A stretch of 64,000 nucleotides of DNA. Source: Maribacter sp. HTCC2170 (lineage in GTDB: Bacteria; Bacteroidota; Bacteroidia; Flavobacteriales; Flavobacteriaceae). Shown piece by piece: positions 27,946 through 35,658 of this stretch. A program made the position numbers and the translations under genes. Numbering within the stretch: the stretch's first letter is position 1; each line of letters opens with the position of its first letter. The stretch spans positions 2,043,501 through 2,107,500 of the forward strand of contig NC_014472.1 of NCBI RefSeq assembly GCF_000153165.2. The letters are read 5' to 3'. The notes under the pieces were generated by a model that worked only from the letters and a program-made list of their open reading frames with translations, was not told where the DNA came from and made no database searches.

Positions 27946-28030
27946 AGGTATTTAATTTTAGTATGTATAGTACCAAAGATATTATAAAAATAATTCACTT
28001 TAGTGGGTTAATTTCTGGAAGATTTTTGAA

Positions 28031-28630
28031 TTATTTACCGTGAATCCCCAGCCCTTTTAATATCATTTGAAGTCCCCATTGCAATGTTTCTTTAGAGGCT
28101 TGGTCTGACAATTCACATACATCTTTGGTTACGATGAATGCTTCAATACCCATAAGAAGGGTGGCAATATTTGTAAGTTTGGTGAGTTCTGTCTTGTTTA
28201 TATTAAATTGCTCGCTGTCGATGGCCAATTGCAAGGTATTCGTTCTTCTTGCACCTCTTTTTGCTTTTGGGGCGGCTGATGCTAAGACAACACTTAAGTA
28301 TTTTCTAAAAGCGGCTTCATTGTCTATGGTTAAATTGTTGAAATACTCTTGAATTCCCAAAATCTTTTCGATGGGCCCTACATCTCGAAGTTGATTATTT
28401 ATTTCTACTGGGCTTTGGGTATTTAGGTCTAATCCAGCTTCCGAAGAAAGTACATCAACATTTGAATAATAACGGTAAATAGTAGCTCGGGACACTTGTG
28501 CCTCTTTAGCAACATCTTCCAAAGAAAAATCGATTCCTTTTGTCAAGAATTGTTGAGCTGTGTTGAGAATGGAATTCCTTGTTTTGAGCTTTTGTTTTTT
28601 CCGGCCAGAATCTATGTACTTGTTATTCAT
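28031..28630 (-). CDS. TetR family transcriptional regulator
   Basis: A 199-residue protein. The N-terminal helix-turn-helix is clear (SLEDVAKEAQVSRATIYRYYSNVDVL, residues about 36-62); the C-terminal 130 residues are the ligand-binding/dimer domain. It is divergent from the cupin gene. Two near-identical palindromes in the 72-bp gap (one covering its own start codon, one just downstream of the cupin -7 element) strongly suggest that it represses both itself and the cupin gene. Confidence 0.92.
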   Translation of the reverse strand: MNNKYIDSGRKKQKLKTRNSILNTAQQFLTKGIDFSLEDVAKEAQVSRATIYRYYSNVDVLSSEAGLDLNTQSPVEINNQLRDVGPIEKILGIQEYFNNLTIDNEAAFRKYLSVVLASAAPKAKRGARRTNTLQLAIDSEQFNINKTELTKLTNIATLLMGIEAFIVTKDVCELSDQASKETLQWGLQMILKGLGIHGK

Positions 28631-28646
28631 AAGACAAATATCTTAT
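28629..28646. promoter_or_regulatory. TetR operator 1 (overlaps tetR start)
   Basis: ATAAGA-CAAATA-TCTTAT is a perfect 6-bp inverted repeat with a 6-bp spacer. It shares the core AGACAAAnATCT with the palindrome at 28683-28698. It overlaps the start codon of the tetR gene, fitting autorepression. Confidence 0.65.
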
Positions 28647-28652
28647 AAGAAT

Positions 28653-28682
28653 TTGGAAAATCAAAACTTGTTTTTATATTTG
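28653..28682 (+). promoter_or_regulatory. promoter of the cupin gene
   Basis: TTG (28653-28655), 19-bp spacer, TATATTTG (28675-28682) is an exact match to the Bacteroidota promoter pattern TTG-N19-TAnnTTTG. The start of transcription would fall inside TetR operator 2. Confidence 0.7.
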
Positions 28683-28698
28683 TGAGACAAAAATCTCA
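28683..28698. promoter_or_regulatory. TetR operator 2 (cupin promoter)
   Basis: TGAGA-CAAAAA-TCTCA is a perfect 5-bp inverted repeat with the same 6-bp spacing and core as operator 1 (centres 53 bp apart). It begins at the base after the -7 element, so a bound repressor would block transcription start. Confidence 0.65.
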
Positions 28699-28702
28699 TA
28701 AA

Positions 28703-29137
28703 ATGAAACAATCAAACACGCAATGGGTCTTGGGGCATAAAGTTACTCCGTACGATACAACCGGTGATTATGATTTAATGATGGGGGAGACCCCTCCCCA
28801 AGTTCCTGGGCCACCACCTCATCTACATCACAGTTACAAAGAATCTTTTCTGATTGTAGAGGGCGAAATGGAATTTATGATGAATGGTGAAATTAAATTG
28901 GTAAGGGCTGGAGAAGCGATTGATATTCCGCCTGAAACCTTGCACACATTTGGGAATAAAAGCGACCAAATTTGCAAATGGGTGAATATTCATAGTCCAA
29001 AAGGATTTCGTAAGTTTTTCGAACAGACGGGAATACCTGTTGGTGATGATAATGCCCAATCAAAATCTGTGGACCCAGCTGTTATTCAAAAAGTGATTCA
29101 AACCGCTGCGGATTATGACATGCATATCGAAATTTAA
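28703..29137 (+). CDS. cupin domain protein
   Basis: A 144-residue single-domain cupin, start MKQSNTQWVLG. Cupin motif 1 is seen as GPPPHLHHSYKESFLIVEG (G-x3-H-x-H, then E and G) and motif 2 around IPPETLHTFGN, giving a likely metal site. Targets could be a small molecule detoxified or sensed under TetR control; the reaction is not known. The stop codon overlaps the stop of the convergent methyltransferase gene in a shared TTAA. Confidence 0.87.
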   Translation: MKQSNTQWVLGHKVTPYDTTGDYDLMMGETPPQVPGPPPHLHHSYKESFLIVEGEMEFMMNGEIKLVRAGEAIDIPPETLHTFGNKSDQICKWVNIHSPKGFRKFFEQTGIPVGDDNAQSKSVDPAVIQKVIQTAADYDMHIEI

Positions 29138-29769
29138 ATTTTACGGGCTACAACAATCATATCGGTGAAAATACGACCATCGGGCTCAGGACAGGCTTGT
29201 TTTATAAAGTGTACTATTTCAAAACCATTACGTTTTAAATTTTGTTTTATGGCCGCTGCTTGATGGTAATGAATATAGACTTTGTCGTCACCGCTAAATG
29301 TAGTGTTTTCAAAACCCGATTGGTTGTAATCACCTTCCATAGTACTTATAAAGAGTGTGCCGTTACTATTCAATAGAGAAGCACAATCCAAGATCAATTT
29401 GGCGGATTCCTCTAAATTCAAATAGGGCATAACAAAAGCACCAACAATTGCATCGAACTTTTGATTTAGGGTAGTAATCTCCCGACAATCCAACTTAAAA
29501 AACTCGGCATCGGGATTGTTTTTTTTGGCCAAAGCAAGCATTTTCGAGGCCAAGTCCGTTCCGGTAATATGAAGGTCGGGTCTTTTGTTCAGTACATATT
29601 GGGTTACATTACCAGGCCCGCAACCCAGCTCTAAGATGTTGGCGTTTTGAGGCAACAATTCTAGAAAAGCATCATACCATGTATTGTATTGGTCCACGGT
29701 TTCCACCTTTTCCCAATAGGCGTCGGCAGCCTTGTTGTAGCTATTTTCGGTAAATGACTTCTTATTCAT
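29134..29769 (-). CDS. class I SAM-dependent methyltransferase
   Basis: A 211-residue protein with the SAM-binding motif I ILELGCGPGNVTQ (residues about 60-72), motif II ITGTDLASKML and a following FKLDCREI. The substrate is unknown. It stands alone, tail to tail with the cupin gene. Confidence 0.88.
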   Translation of the reverse strand: MNKKSFTENSYNKAADAYWEKVETVDQYNTWYDAFLELLPQNANILELGCGPGNVTQYVLNKRPDLHITGTDLASKMLALAKKNNPDAEFFKLDCREITTLNQKFDAIVGAFVMPYLNLEESAKLILDCASLLNSNGTLFISTMEGDYNQSGFENTTFSGDDKVYIHYHQAAAIKQNLKRNGFEIVHFIKQACPEPDGRIFTDMIVVARKI

Positions 29770-29803
29770 TAGAAACCCTAAAGTTAGTCAACATTGTAGA
29801 ATG

Positions 29804-30082
29804 TTATACAACTATTGCCCAAATAAGTAGGGTAATCAATGCTATGGAGACGATAAATGATAAGAGATAAAGGCTGATTTTTTGTAATCTGTCTTTTTTG
29901 GCTTGTGCGATGATTTTATCACGTATTTTTTTCCGCTCAAACTCACTGATGTTTTTGGTCGCCACAAAAGTATCCCCAGAGAATTTCACATACTTCTTTC
30001 TAAGCTCAGTGAAAGACCTGCTTTTTTTGAGCAAAGCCCTATTGGCTTTGATTACTTTCATAGGTTGACCTGAATACCCCAT
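29804..30082 (-). CDS. small protein with C-terminal membrane helix
   Basis: A 92-residue protein, very basic over residues 8-68 (many Lys and Arg) with one predicted transmembrane helix at the C-terminus (YLLSFIVSIALITLLIWAIVV). The layout is that of a tail-anchored membrane protein. No family was recognised. It is 50 bp downstream of the TerB-like gene on the same strand. Confidence 0.6.
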   Translation of the reverse strand: MGYSGQPMKVIKANRALLKKSRSFTELRKKYVKFSGDTFVATKNISEFERKKIRDKIIAQAKKDRLQKISLYLLSFIVSIALITLLIWAIVV

Positions 30083-30132
30083 AACTATGTGTAGTGAAAA
30101 TGAGGGTTTTGTTACAGGTATGGGAGTGGGTA

Positions 30133-30468
30133 CTATTGTTCCTTAAGGTCTTGACCAATACCTACTTCATGAAGAATATTAAAGATCAAGCGGTATTCTT
30201 TCTTGTTTAATTCGCCATCAACACTTGCCATTTCATTTAGCACTTTGGATAGTGATTGCTTTTTTTCGAAGGTCATATTTTTAAGGATCGATAGACTTTC
30301 TTTGGCCGAAATACCACGGGCCTCCTCAACAAGTATACGATCAAAATTCAAGGTATCCATTAATTGGCTCATAAAGACCATTTCCTCTACGTCCACATTA
30401 CCATCTACGTAGATCACTTCATCCACTGCCTTTACCAAGGCCAATTTTTCAGCTATACTAAATTCCAT
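30133..30468 (-). CDS. TerB-like domain protein
   Basis: A 111-residue acidic, all-helical protein. The two repeated acidic patches, DEVIYVDGNVDVEE and EMASVDGELNKKEY, match the metal-binding pattern of TerB/DjlA-type domains. No other tellurite-resistance genes are nearby, so the role is unclear. It probably forms a two-gene unit with the following small membrane protein. Confidence 0.65.
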   Translation of the reverse strand: MEFSIAEKLALVKAVDEVIYVDGNVDVEEMVFMSQLMDTLNFDRILVEEARGISAKESLSILKNMTFEKKQSLSKVLNEMASVDGELNKKEYRLIFNILHEVGIGQDLKEQ

Positions 30469-30760
30469 AAGGTTGTTTTAAGACAACTACTAAGGTAATT
30501 AAAAACAGTACACGCTTTTAATGAAAATTTGATAATTCAGTCTCGGTAGTTGTGAATGAAACACCAATAATTATTTTGACATCCGTTCTAACGAGAATAA
30601 TTAAAAGCAAAAAAGACTCTTTGACCCTAAGGGGATTAATGCTGCACAAAACGTCACTTCGTGTGATTCTGAGCGAAGCGCAGTATTGGTTTGAGAAGCA
30701 ACACATTTGATGCACTCAATACTAAAAACAGTATCTTGGCAAACATTAAGTAAACACTAT

Positions 30761-31051
30761 ATGCCGAAAAGTAACAGATCCAGATCTTGGATAGATATTT
30801 TGAGTGAATTGATTGAGGTCTTTTTTAAGAGCGCTGGCCGCAGCAAACGCGGTAGAACCTGGCACCAACATGTGGTACCCTATGAAGACGATTGGGCGGT
30901 ACGTCGCGAGGGGAATAAACGTATTACCTCTAAACACCGGCGCCAGGATACGGCCATTCGTAAAGCAAAAACACTGGCCAGAAAACACAAGGCCGATGTG
31001 ATTATTCATAGGTCAGATGGTACTATTAGGGACCGTATCAATTATGATTGA
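30761..31051 (+). CDS. DUF2188 domain protein
   Basis: A 96-residue, strongly basic protein. The last 60 residues (HVVPYEDDWAVRREGNKR...HRSDGTIRDRINYD) match the DUF2188 pattern of W-x-V, a lysine/arginine-rich helix and the terminal H-x-x-D-G-x-I-x-x-x-x-Y. ATG 30761 (MPKSNRSRSW) is the preferred start; 30707 is possible. Function unknown. A decayed copy of its middle part lies about 290 bp downstream. Confidence 0.7.
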   Translation: MPKSNRSRSWIDILSELIEVFFKSAGRSKRGRTWHQHVVPYEDDWAVRREGNKRITSKHRRQDTAIRKAKTLARKHKADVIIHRSDGTIRDRINYD

Positions 31052-31085
31052 TCTCTGGTCATTTAATGTTCCAAGGTTTGTACGT

Positions 31086-31140
31086 TCGAGCGCAGTCGAG
31101 AACTAAGGCAAACTGAAATTTAGGTCTCGACTACGCTCGA
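31086..31140. repeat. inverted intergenic repeat, 16-bp arms
   Basis: TCGAGCGCAGTCGAGA (31086-31101) and TCTCGACTACGCTCGA (31125-31140) pair with one mismatch around a 23-bp spacer. The motif resembles the TCGA-rich intergenic repeats found in many Flavobacteriia. A related degenerate element (CACTTCG...CGAAGCGCAG) occurs at about 30655-30682. Confidence 0.6.
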
Positions 31141-31249
31141 CCTGACAATCTAAGTGCAAGTAAGAAGATTAATAGTAATAATAAGAGAAGGGAGTTTTTC
31201 ATTGATGGTTTATTTGAACTTTTAATAAACTGCCAAGTCTTTTGAAAAG

Positions 31250-31307
31250 TACGCTTCAAAACAAAAAGACTGGCCCAGAAATACAAGGCCAATGCGAACA
31301 TACAAAG
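31250..31307 (+). pseudogene. remnant of a DUF2188-like gene
   Basis: The stretch ACTGGCCCAGAAATACAAGG (from 31269) and its flanks line up with 30973-31010 of the intact DUF2188 gene with about four in five bases the same, but with small insertions and deletions and no open frame. It looks like a decayed tandem duplicate. The similarity is short, so this is tentative. Confidence 0.35.
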
Positions 31308-31514
31308 AAAAGTTGGTAGTGAACACGATTGTATTTCTTCTGATTAAGAAAGCCATTTCAAAACTTCAACGCCAAAATGATTTTTTGATTCAATTTTGGG
31401 TTCCCTATTTCAAATCTGATAAAAGTCATATTAAGTATTCCCCAAGTAGCCTAATTTCGATATTTTTATAAATGAATATTTTTTAAATAGGTCATAACAA
31501 AGAAACCATGTAGT

Positions 31515-32003
31515 ATGATAACAATTAGAAATGAAAAACAGCTGAAGAACAGCATGATATTGTTGCGGCTGTTCATAGGTTGGCACTTCTTATATGAAGG
31601 CATAATAAAACTATATAATCCCGATTGGACCTCTTTTGGGTACTTGGCATCGGCCCAGGGCCCTTTTCGTCCCTTATTTTTATGGATGACCAGCGATTCG
31701 CTCATAAGCATTGCCGATTGGGGCAATATGATCGCCCTAACCTTTGTGGGGCTCTCCTTGGTACTCGGTATTTTTGAAAAATGGGGTGCTTTGGTAGGTG
31801 CCTGTTTATTGGCATTGTACTATCTGGCACACCCTTCATTCCCCTGGGTAACCCAATTGAACGTGGAGGGTAGCTATTGGTTCATCAATAAAAACTTGAT
31901 AGAACTTGTTGCCTGTGTCGTGATTTATCAAATACCCACTTCGCAGTTTTTTGGACTACAGCGAATTTTGTACAATAAAAAGGAAGAACCTAAACTTAGT
32001 TAA
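31515..32003 (+). CDS. DoxX family membrane protein
   Basis: A 162-residue membrane protein with four hydrophobic helices. The N-terminal motif LLRLFIGWHFLYEGIIKLYNP is typical of DoxX/DoxD-related proteins, which are often linked to respiratory or redox functions. It ends 1 bp before the start of the Tat-exported oxidoreductase, so the two form an operon and may work together at the membrane. Confidence 0.85.
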   Translation: MITIRNEKQLKNSMILLRLFIGWHFLYEGIIKLYNPDWTSFGYLASAQGPFRPLFLWMTSDSLISIADWGNMIALTFVGLSLVLGIFEKWGALVGACLLALYYLAHPSFPWVTQLNVEGSYWFINKNLIELVACVVIYQIPTSQFFGLQRILYNKKEEPKLS

Positions 32004-32004
32004 C

Positions 32005-33591
32005 ATGAAATTTACAAGAAGAGACGCATTAAAGGGTTTGGGAGGAATTCCGCTGATGGGAGCCGTATGGTGGGCAGGTGCCGCTAACACAGTTGCCAAG
32101 AAAAGAGAACGTTCCGCAATATTGGAACAATTGAACATACAACCCTCATTACCAACTGCGGTACCCGCCATTGGTGGAAAACCCATTCGAGTGGGTATCA
32201 TAGGTTTTGGTATTCGTGGTGAACAACTTTGCCGTGCCCTTGGTTTTGCCACCAATGAATGGAAAGATGATATGCGATTGGCAGCAGAAGAAAACCCCAA
32301 ACATTCGGCCTTGAAGGATTTTGAGGCGCAAGATAAATTGAACGTGCAATTAGCAGGTATCTGCGACATTTTTGACTATCGTGCGAACAGGGCACTAAGT
32401 TCATTCAATACGGAGGATAACAAAATGGAGCGTTTTAGAACCCATCAAGAGATGATCCGTTCCGGTAAGATCGATGCCGTTGTCATAGCCACTCCCGACC
32501 ATTGGCATGCACCAATGTCTATTGATGCTTTGGAGAACAATATTCACGTGTATGTTGAGAAACCAATGACCCATACGGTTGAAGAGACCTATAGGTTGCG
32601 GGAAGCTGCACGCAATTCTAAAGCCACACTTCAAGTAGGGCACCAACATCGGCAAACATTAAGTTTTCAAACGGCGAAAGATATTATCCAAAAAGGAACA
32701 CTGGGGCACATATCGTTGATACAGACCAATACAAACCGTAACGACGATAATGGCGCTTGGATGTATGATATTCACCCTGAGGCAAGTCCTGAAACCATTG
32801 ATTGGGAACTATTCTTAGGCCCAGCACCCAAAGTACCTTTCAATAAAAATCATTTTTTTAGATGGCGTAAATGGTGGGCCTATGGCTCCGGTCTTTCCGG
32901 TGATCTTTTGTCCCACGACTATGATCGTTTGAACTGTGTTCTCGAAATGGGAATTCCGGATTCGGTGATGACCTCTGGTGGTATTTACACGCATAGAGAT
33001 GGGCGTAATGTTCCCGATGTGCTTAATGTGAATATGGAGTATCCCAATTTTAGCACAGGAAGCAGTCAAAAGTCTGGTAAGGAAAAGGGGATGACCTTTG
33101 TTTATAGCGCCACTTTAGGAAACGGTTTTAGCCGTCCTACACACCTTATGGGTCATGACGGAACCATGGAACTTGGCAATCGTTTGACCATTTGGCCCGA
33201 TAGCAGGTCTACCCGATATGCTGATATGGTAGAGGAAGGAAAAATGAGCCCAGGGGTTCCTATTTATCAATATGACCCCAGTGCATCTTCTCCTGATGCC
33301 GTAGCATCGGCCACATCGCAATATTTTGCCGATAAAGGTTTAATGTGGACCTATATTAACGGGGCACGGGTTGATTCTACTTTCTTGCATATGCGTGAAT
33401 GGTTGAGCAGTGCCCGTAACGGAGGAAAACTGAGTTGTGGAATAAAAGAAGGTTTTGAAGAGGCAATTGCTTCCCATATGGCCGGACTTTCCTATAAATT
33501 GGGCAGGCGTATCGAATGGGATAACGAAACAGAAACTTTAAAATCTATAGAAGGTATTGACTTTGATGAGGCACTTCTTGCTTCTATTTAA
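32005..33591 (+). CDS. Tat-exported Gfo/Idh/MocA family oxidoreductase
   Basis: A 528-residue protein. The start at 32005 gives a twin-arginine leader (MKFTRRDALKGLGG...). The Rossmann motif GIIGFGIRGEQL follows near residue 64, and the family EKP motif is in HVYVEKPMTHTVEE. Such periplasmic, NAD(P)-binding enzymes oxidise or otherwise act on sugars and glycosides. The gene follows doxX with a 1-bp gap and ends before a strong terminator. Start at 31951 was rejected because it overlaps doxX and lacks the leader. Confidence 0.92.
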   Translation: MKFTRRDALKGLGGIPLMGAVWWAGAANTVAKKRERSAILEQLNIQPSLPTAVPAIGGKPIRVGIIGFGIRGEQLCRALGFATNEWKDDMRLAAEENPKHSALKDFEAQDKLNVQLAGICDIFDYRANRALSSFNTEDNKMERFRTHQEMIRSGKIDAVVIATPDHWHAPMSIDALENNIHVYVEKPMTHTVEETYRLREAARNSKATLQVGHQHRQTLSFQTAKDIIQKGTLGHISLIQTNTNRNDDNGAWMYDIHPEASPETIDWELFLGPAPKVPFNKNHFFRWRKWWAYGSGLSGDLLSHDYDRLNCVLEMGIPDSVMTSGGIYTHRDGRNVPDVLNVNMEYPNFSTGSSQKSGKEKGMTFVYSATLGNGFSRPTHLMGHDGTMELGNRLTIWPDSRSTRYADMVEEGKMSPGVPIYQYDPSASSPDAVASATSQYFADKGLMWTYINGARVDSTFLHMREWLSSARNGGKLSCGIKEGFEEAIASHMAGLSYKLGRRIEWDNETETLKSIEGIDFDEALLASI

Positions 33592-33630
33592 TTTGTGGTT
33601 ATTGCATCACAAATGATTTGTTGAATTCGA

Positions 33631-33658
33631 AAAAAGCGGACCCATGGGTCCGCTTTTT
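33631..33658. terminator. terminator of the doxX-oxidoreductase operon
   Basis: A perfect 28-bp palindrome: AAAAAGCGGACCCA pairs with TGGGTCCGCTTTTT, giving a GC-rich stem flanked by A and T runs. It lies 39 bp after the stop. Confidence 0.85.
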
Positions 33659-33810
33659 AGTTAATCAGATTATTTTTTCAAGCAATTGTTGGGAATGTTA
33701 TTTCATTTGATGCTTTTTTTTGATAATACAACCGAAAACGTTGGATAATTTTCATATTTCCAGAAAAGTGCCCAAAAATTATCATTTTGAAAAAAAAGAC
33801 CCATTTAAAC

Positions 33811-33853
33811 TGACAAATGTCATATTCAGTGCTCAAATACCGCCGTAAATTTG
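33811..33853 (+). promoter_or_regulatory. likely promoter region of the tonB gene
   Basis: TAAATTTG (33846-33853) matches the -7 consensus TAnnTTTG, 22 bp before the start codon. About 23 bp upstream is the small palindrome TGACA-AA-TGTCA (33811-33822), and the sequence ACAAATGTCAT occurs again at 33867-33877 overlapping the start. The -33 TTG is not exact. Confidence 0.4.
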
Positions 33854-33875
33854 GGTAATTCATAAAACAAATGTC

Positions 33876-34604
33876 ATGCAAGTTAAGAAGAACCCAAACG
33901 TTGATTTAAATCGCAATAGTGGCCTCTATTTTGTTATTGGCCTAACCATGGTCCTTTTTCTCACGTGGAGAGCCTTGGAATATAAATCTTATCCTAAAAA
34001 CGATCAGATTGTAGAAATGATGAACGTGGTAGAAGAGCTTAAGGAAGATGTTCCGATTACCGAACAGATTAAAACACCGCCTCCGCCTCCGCCTCCGTCA
34101 GCACCGGAGATTATTGAGATTGTAGAGGATGCCGCAGAGATTGAGGAAACAGTTATTGAAAGTACTGAATCCAGTCAAGATCAGATTGTAGAAGAGGTAG
34201 TTGATGTTGATGATGTTGAAGTAGGAGACGAAGAAGAAGATATTTCAGTTCCGTTTGCAATTATTGAGAATGTGCCAATTTTTCCTGGTTGTGAAAGTGC
34301 AAAAGGGAATGCCGCACGTAAGGCTTGTTTCCAACAGAAAATACAACAGCACATCAAGAAAGAATTCAGTTACCCCCAAATTGCTGCAGAAATGGGTATT
34401 CAAGGACGGGTATTTGTTCAGTTCGCTATAAATTCAAAAGGATATATAGACGGAATTAGGACAAGAGGTCCAGATCCAGGGTTAGAGAAAGAAGCTGCTC
34501 GTATAGTTTCTTCGTTACCAAAAATGACACCTGGTATGCAAAGGGGTAGAGCGGTAACTGTACCTTACAGTATCCCCGTAAACTTTAAGTTGGCGATACA
34601 ATAA
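33876..34604 (+). CDS. energy transducer TonB
   Basis: A 242-residue protein: one N-terminal transmembrane helix (residues about 15-31), a proline-rich stretch (TPPPPPPPSAP, residues about 67-77), an acidic periplasmic linker rich in Glu, Asp and Val, and a C-terminal TonB domain (residues about 150-242, with GIQGRVFVQFAINSKGYIDGI and VPYSIPVNFKL). It carries proton-motive energy to TonB-dependent receptors such as the SusC of this window. No exbB or exbD is adjacent. Confidence 0.93.
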   Translation: MQVKKNPNVDLNRNSGLYFVIGLTMVLFLTWRALEYKSYPKNDQIVEMMNVVEELKEDVPITEQIKTPPPPPPPSAPEIIEIVEDAAEIEETVIESTESSQDQIVEEVVDVDDVEVGDEEEDISVPFAIIENVPIFPGCESAKGNAARKACFQQKIQQHIKKEFSYPQIAAEMGIQGRVFVQFAINSKGYIDGIRTRGPDPGLEKEAARIVSSLPKMTPGMQRGRAVTVPYSIPVNFKLAIQ

Positions 34605-34628
34605 AAAAAATACTAACCAAAGAATTAG

Positions 34629-34658
34629 GGCCTGGGATTATTAATCCTGGGCCTTTTT
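34629..34658 (+). terminator. terminator of the tonB gene
   Basis: GGCCTGGGATTA (34629-34640) pairs with TAATCCTGGGCC (34642-34653) through ten regular and two G-T pairs, followed by TTTTT. The stop codon of the convergent phosphoesterase gene lies inside the hairpin. Confidence 0.7.
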
Positions 34659-35543
34659 GTAATCTATCAATTTTTGAGGGCCTTCAAGTAAAATACGAAC
34701 AATTTGCAGGGTGCCATCATCCTTGGTGGCAATTTGCCATTTTATGAGGGAAATGGTTCCATTCTCAATCTCTATTCCCGTTATACTTCTTGGGTGAACG
34801 CAACTACCATCATTAAATAGAGGAATGTCGCCTGGTTCAGGAAAACGCGGTCTATGGGTATGGCCTACAACGGTCATCATTAACTTTTTGCTCAATATCC
34901 AACGTTTGATCCGTCGCTCTACTTTAATAAGTTCTTTGTAGTTTTTTGCCGGGCTTGTGGGATCGGCAATTCCCCAGACCTGTAGCGGTTTCCATAGAAC
35001 ACGAACCAAAAAACGGCCCCATCGCCAAAAGGTATAGTTCCACCAGTCTGCCTGGTGCCCATGGGTAAGAAAAATTTCTTGATTTGTTTCACTGTGTTTT
35101 AAGACCACACCTTCATGGTATTGAATACCTTCAAAAAGCTCTTTGTCTTTTTCATCAATGGGTTCAAAGTAATGCCATAGATTCTTTTTAACATATGCCT
35201 GGTCTTTGTAAACCATGTCGTGGTTTCCCCAAATCATATGCAATCTATTCTCTAAATGGTATTTTCTCAGTAATTGAAATACATTTTTATGGGCATCAAA
35301 TATTGATTCGAAAGAACGATTTTCCCATAGTTCGTCGCCATCACCCAATTCACAATAAGAAAAACCATTGTTATAGTAGTGCTTTATAGCATGAAAATAG
35401 ATGTTCCTGTTATTGGCAAAGTCATCTGCAAAACTGTTGTCTCCCCTGTGGCAATCACTAAATAATATGAATTTGGTCTTGTCATCAAAAGGCACCACTT
35501 TGGCATTTTCGTATGCTCTGGATAGTCTGAAGTTTGATGACAT
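34641..35543 (-). CDS. calcineurin-like metallophosphoesterase (LpxH-like)
   Basis: A protein of 300 residues with all five phosphoesterase motifs: SDCHRGD, GDGDELWE, GNHD, THGHQADW and GHTHRPRF. The layout resembles the UDP-2,3-diacylglucosamine hydrolase/LpxH-type group, though it is longer than LpxH. The preferred start is ATG 35543 (MSSNFRLSRAY); upstream ATGs up to 35603 would add a hydrophobic, poorly typical stretch. It is divergent from the GAF gene. Confidence 0.82.
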   Translation of the reverse strand: MSSNFRLSRAYENAKVVPFDDKTKFILFSDCHRGDNSFADDFANNRNIYFHAIKHYYNNGFSYCELGDGDELWENRSFESIFDAHKNVFQLLRKYHLENRLHMIWGNHDMVYKDQAYVKKNLWHYFEPIDEKDKELFEGIQYHEGVVLKHSETNQEIFLTHGHQADWWNYTFWRWGRFLVRVLWKPLQVWGIADPTSPAKNYKELIKVERRIKRWILSKKLMMTVVGHTHRPRFPEPGDIPLFNDGSCVHPRSITGIEIENGTISLIKWQIATKDDGTLQIVRILLEGPQKLIDYKKAQD

Positions 35544-35658
35544 TTTCGAATTTTTTATAAATATCCAAAAAAACGAGGAATACCCTTGGTTTTCCATTAA
35601 CAAAATTCTACGGAATGTTTTGTAATTTTACAGGTCCAACATAGACCAATATAAAGGT

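Larger units (their letters stand above)
31052..31514. other. 463-bp intergenic region with repeat and gene remnant
   Basis: No intact gene. It holds an inverted repeat at 31086-31140 and a degenerate piece related to the upstream DUF2188 gene around 31250-31307; both are listed separately. The last 150 bp are AT-rich and should contain the DoxX promoter; no clean TAnnTTTG element was seen. Confidence 0.6.

Noticed and set aside
28031-29137. TetR-cupin pair as a toxin-antitoxin module
   Set aside because: The cupin has a metal-binding enzyme/sensor fold and the operator layout fits a normal repressor-target pair.
31466-31726. Minus-strand frame of 86 codons over the start of doxX
   Set aside because: It overlaps doxX, whose product has clear family motifs, and the frame itself shows no recognisable features.
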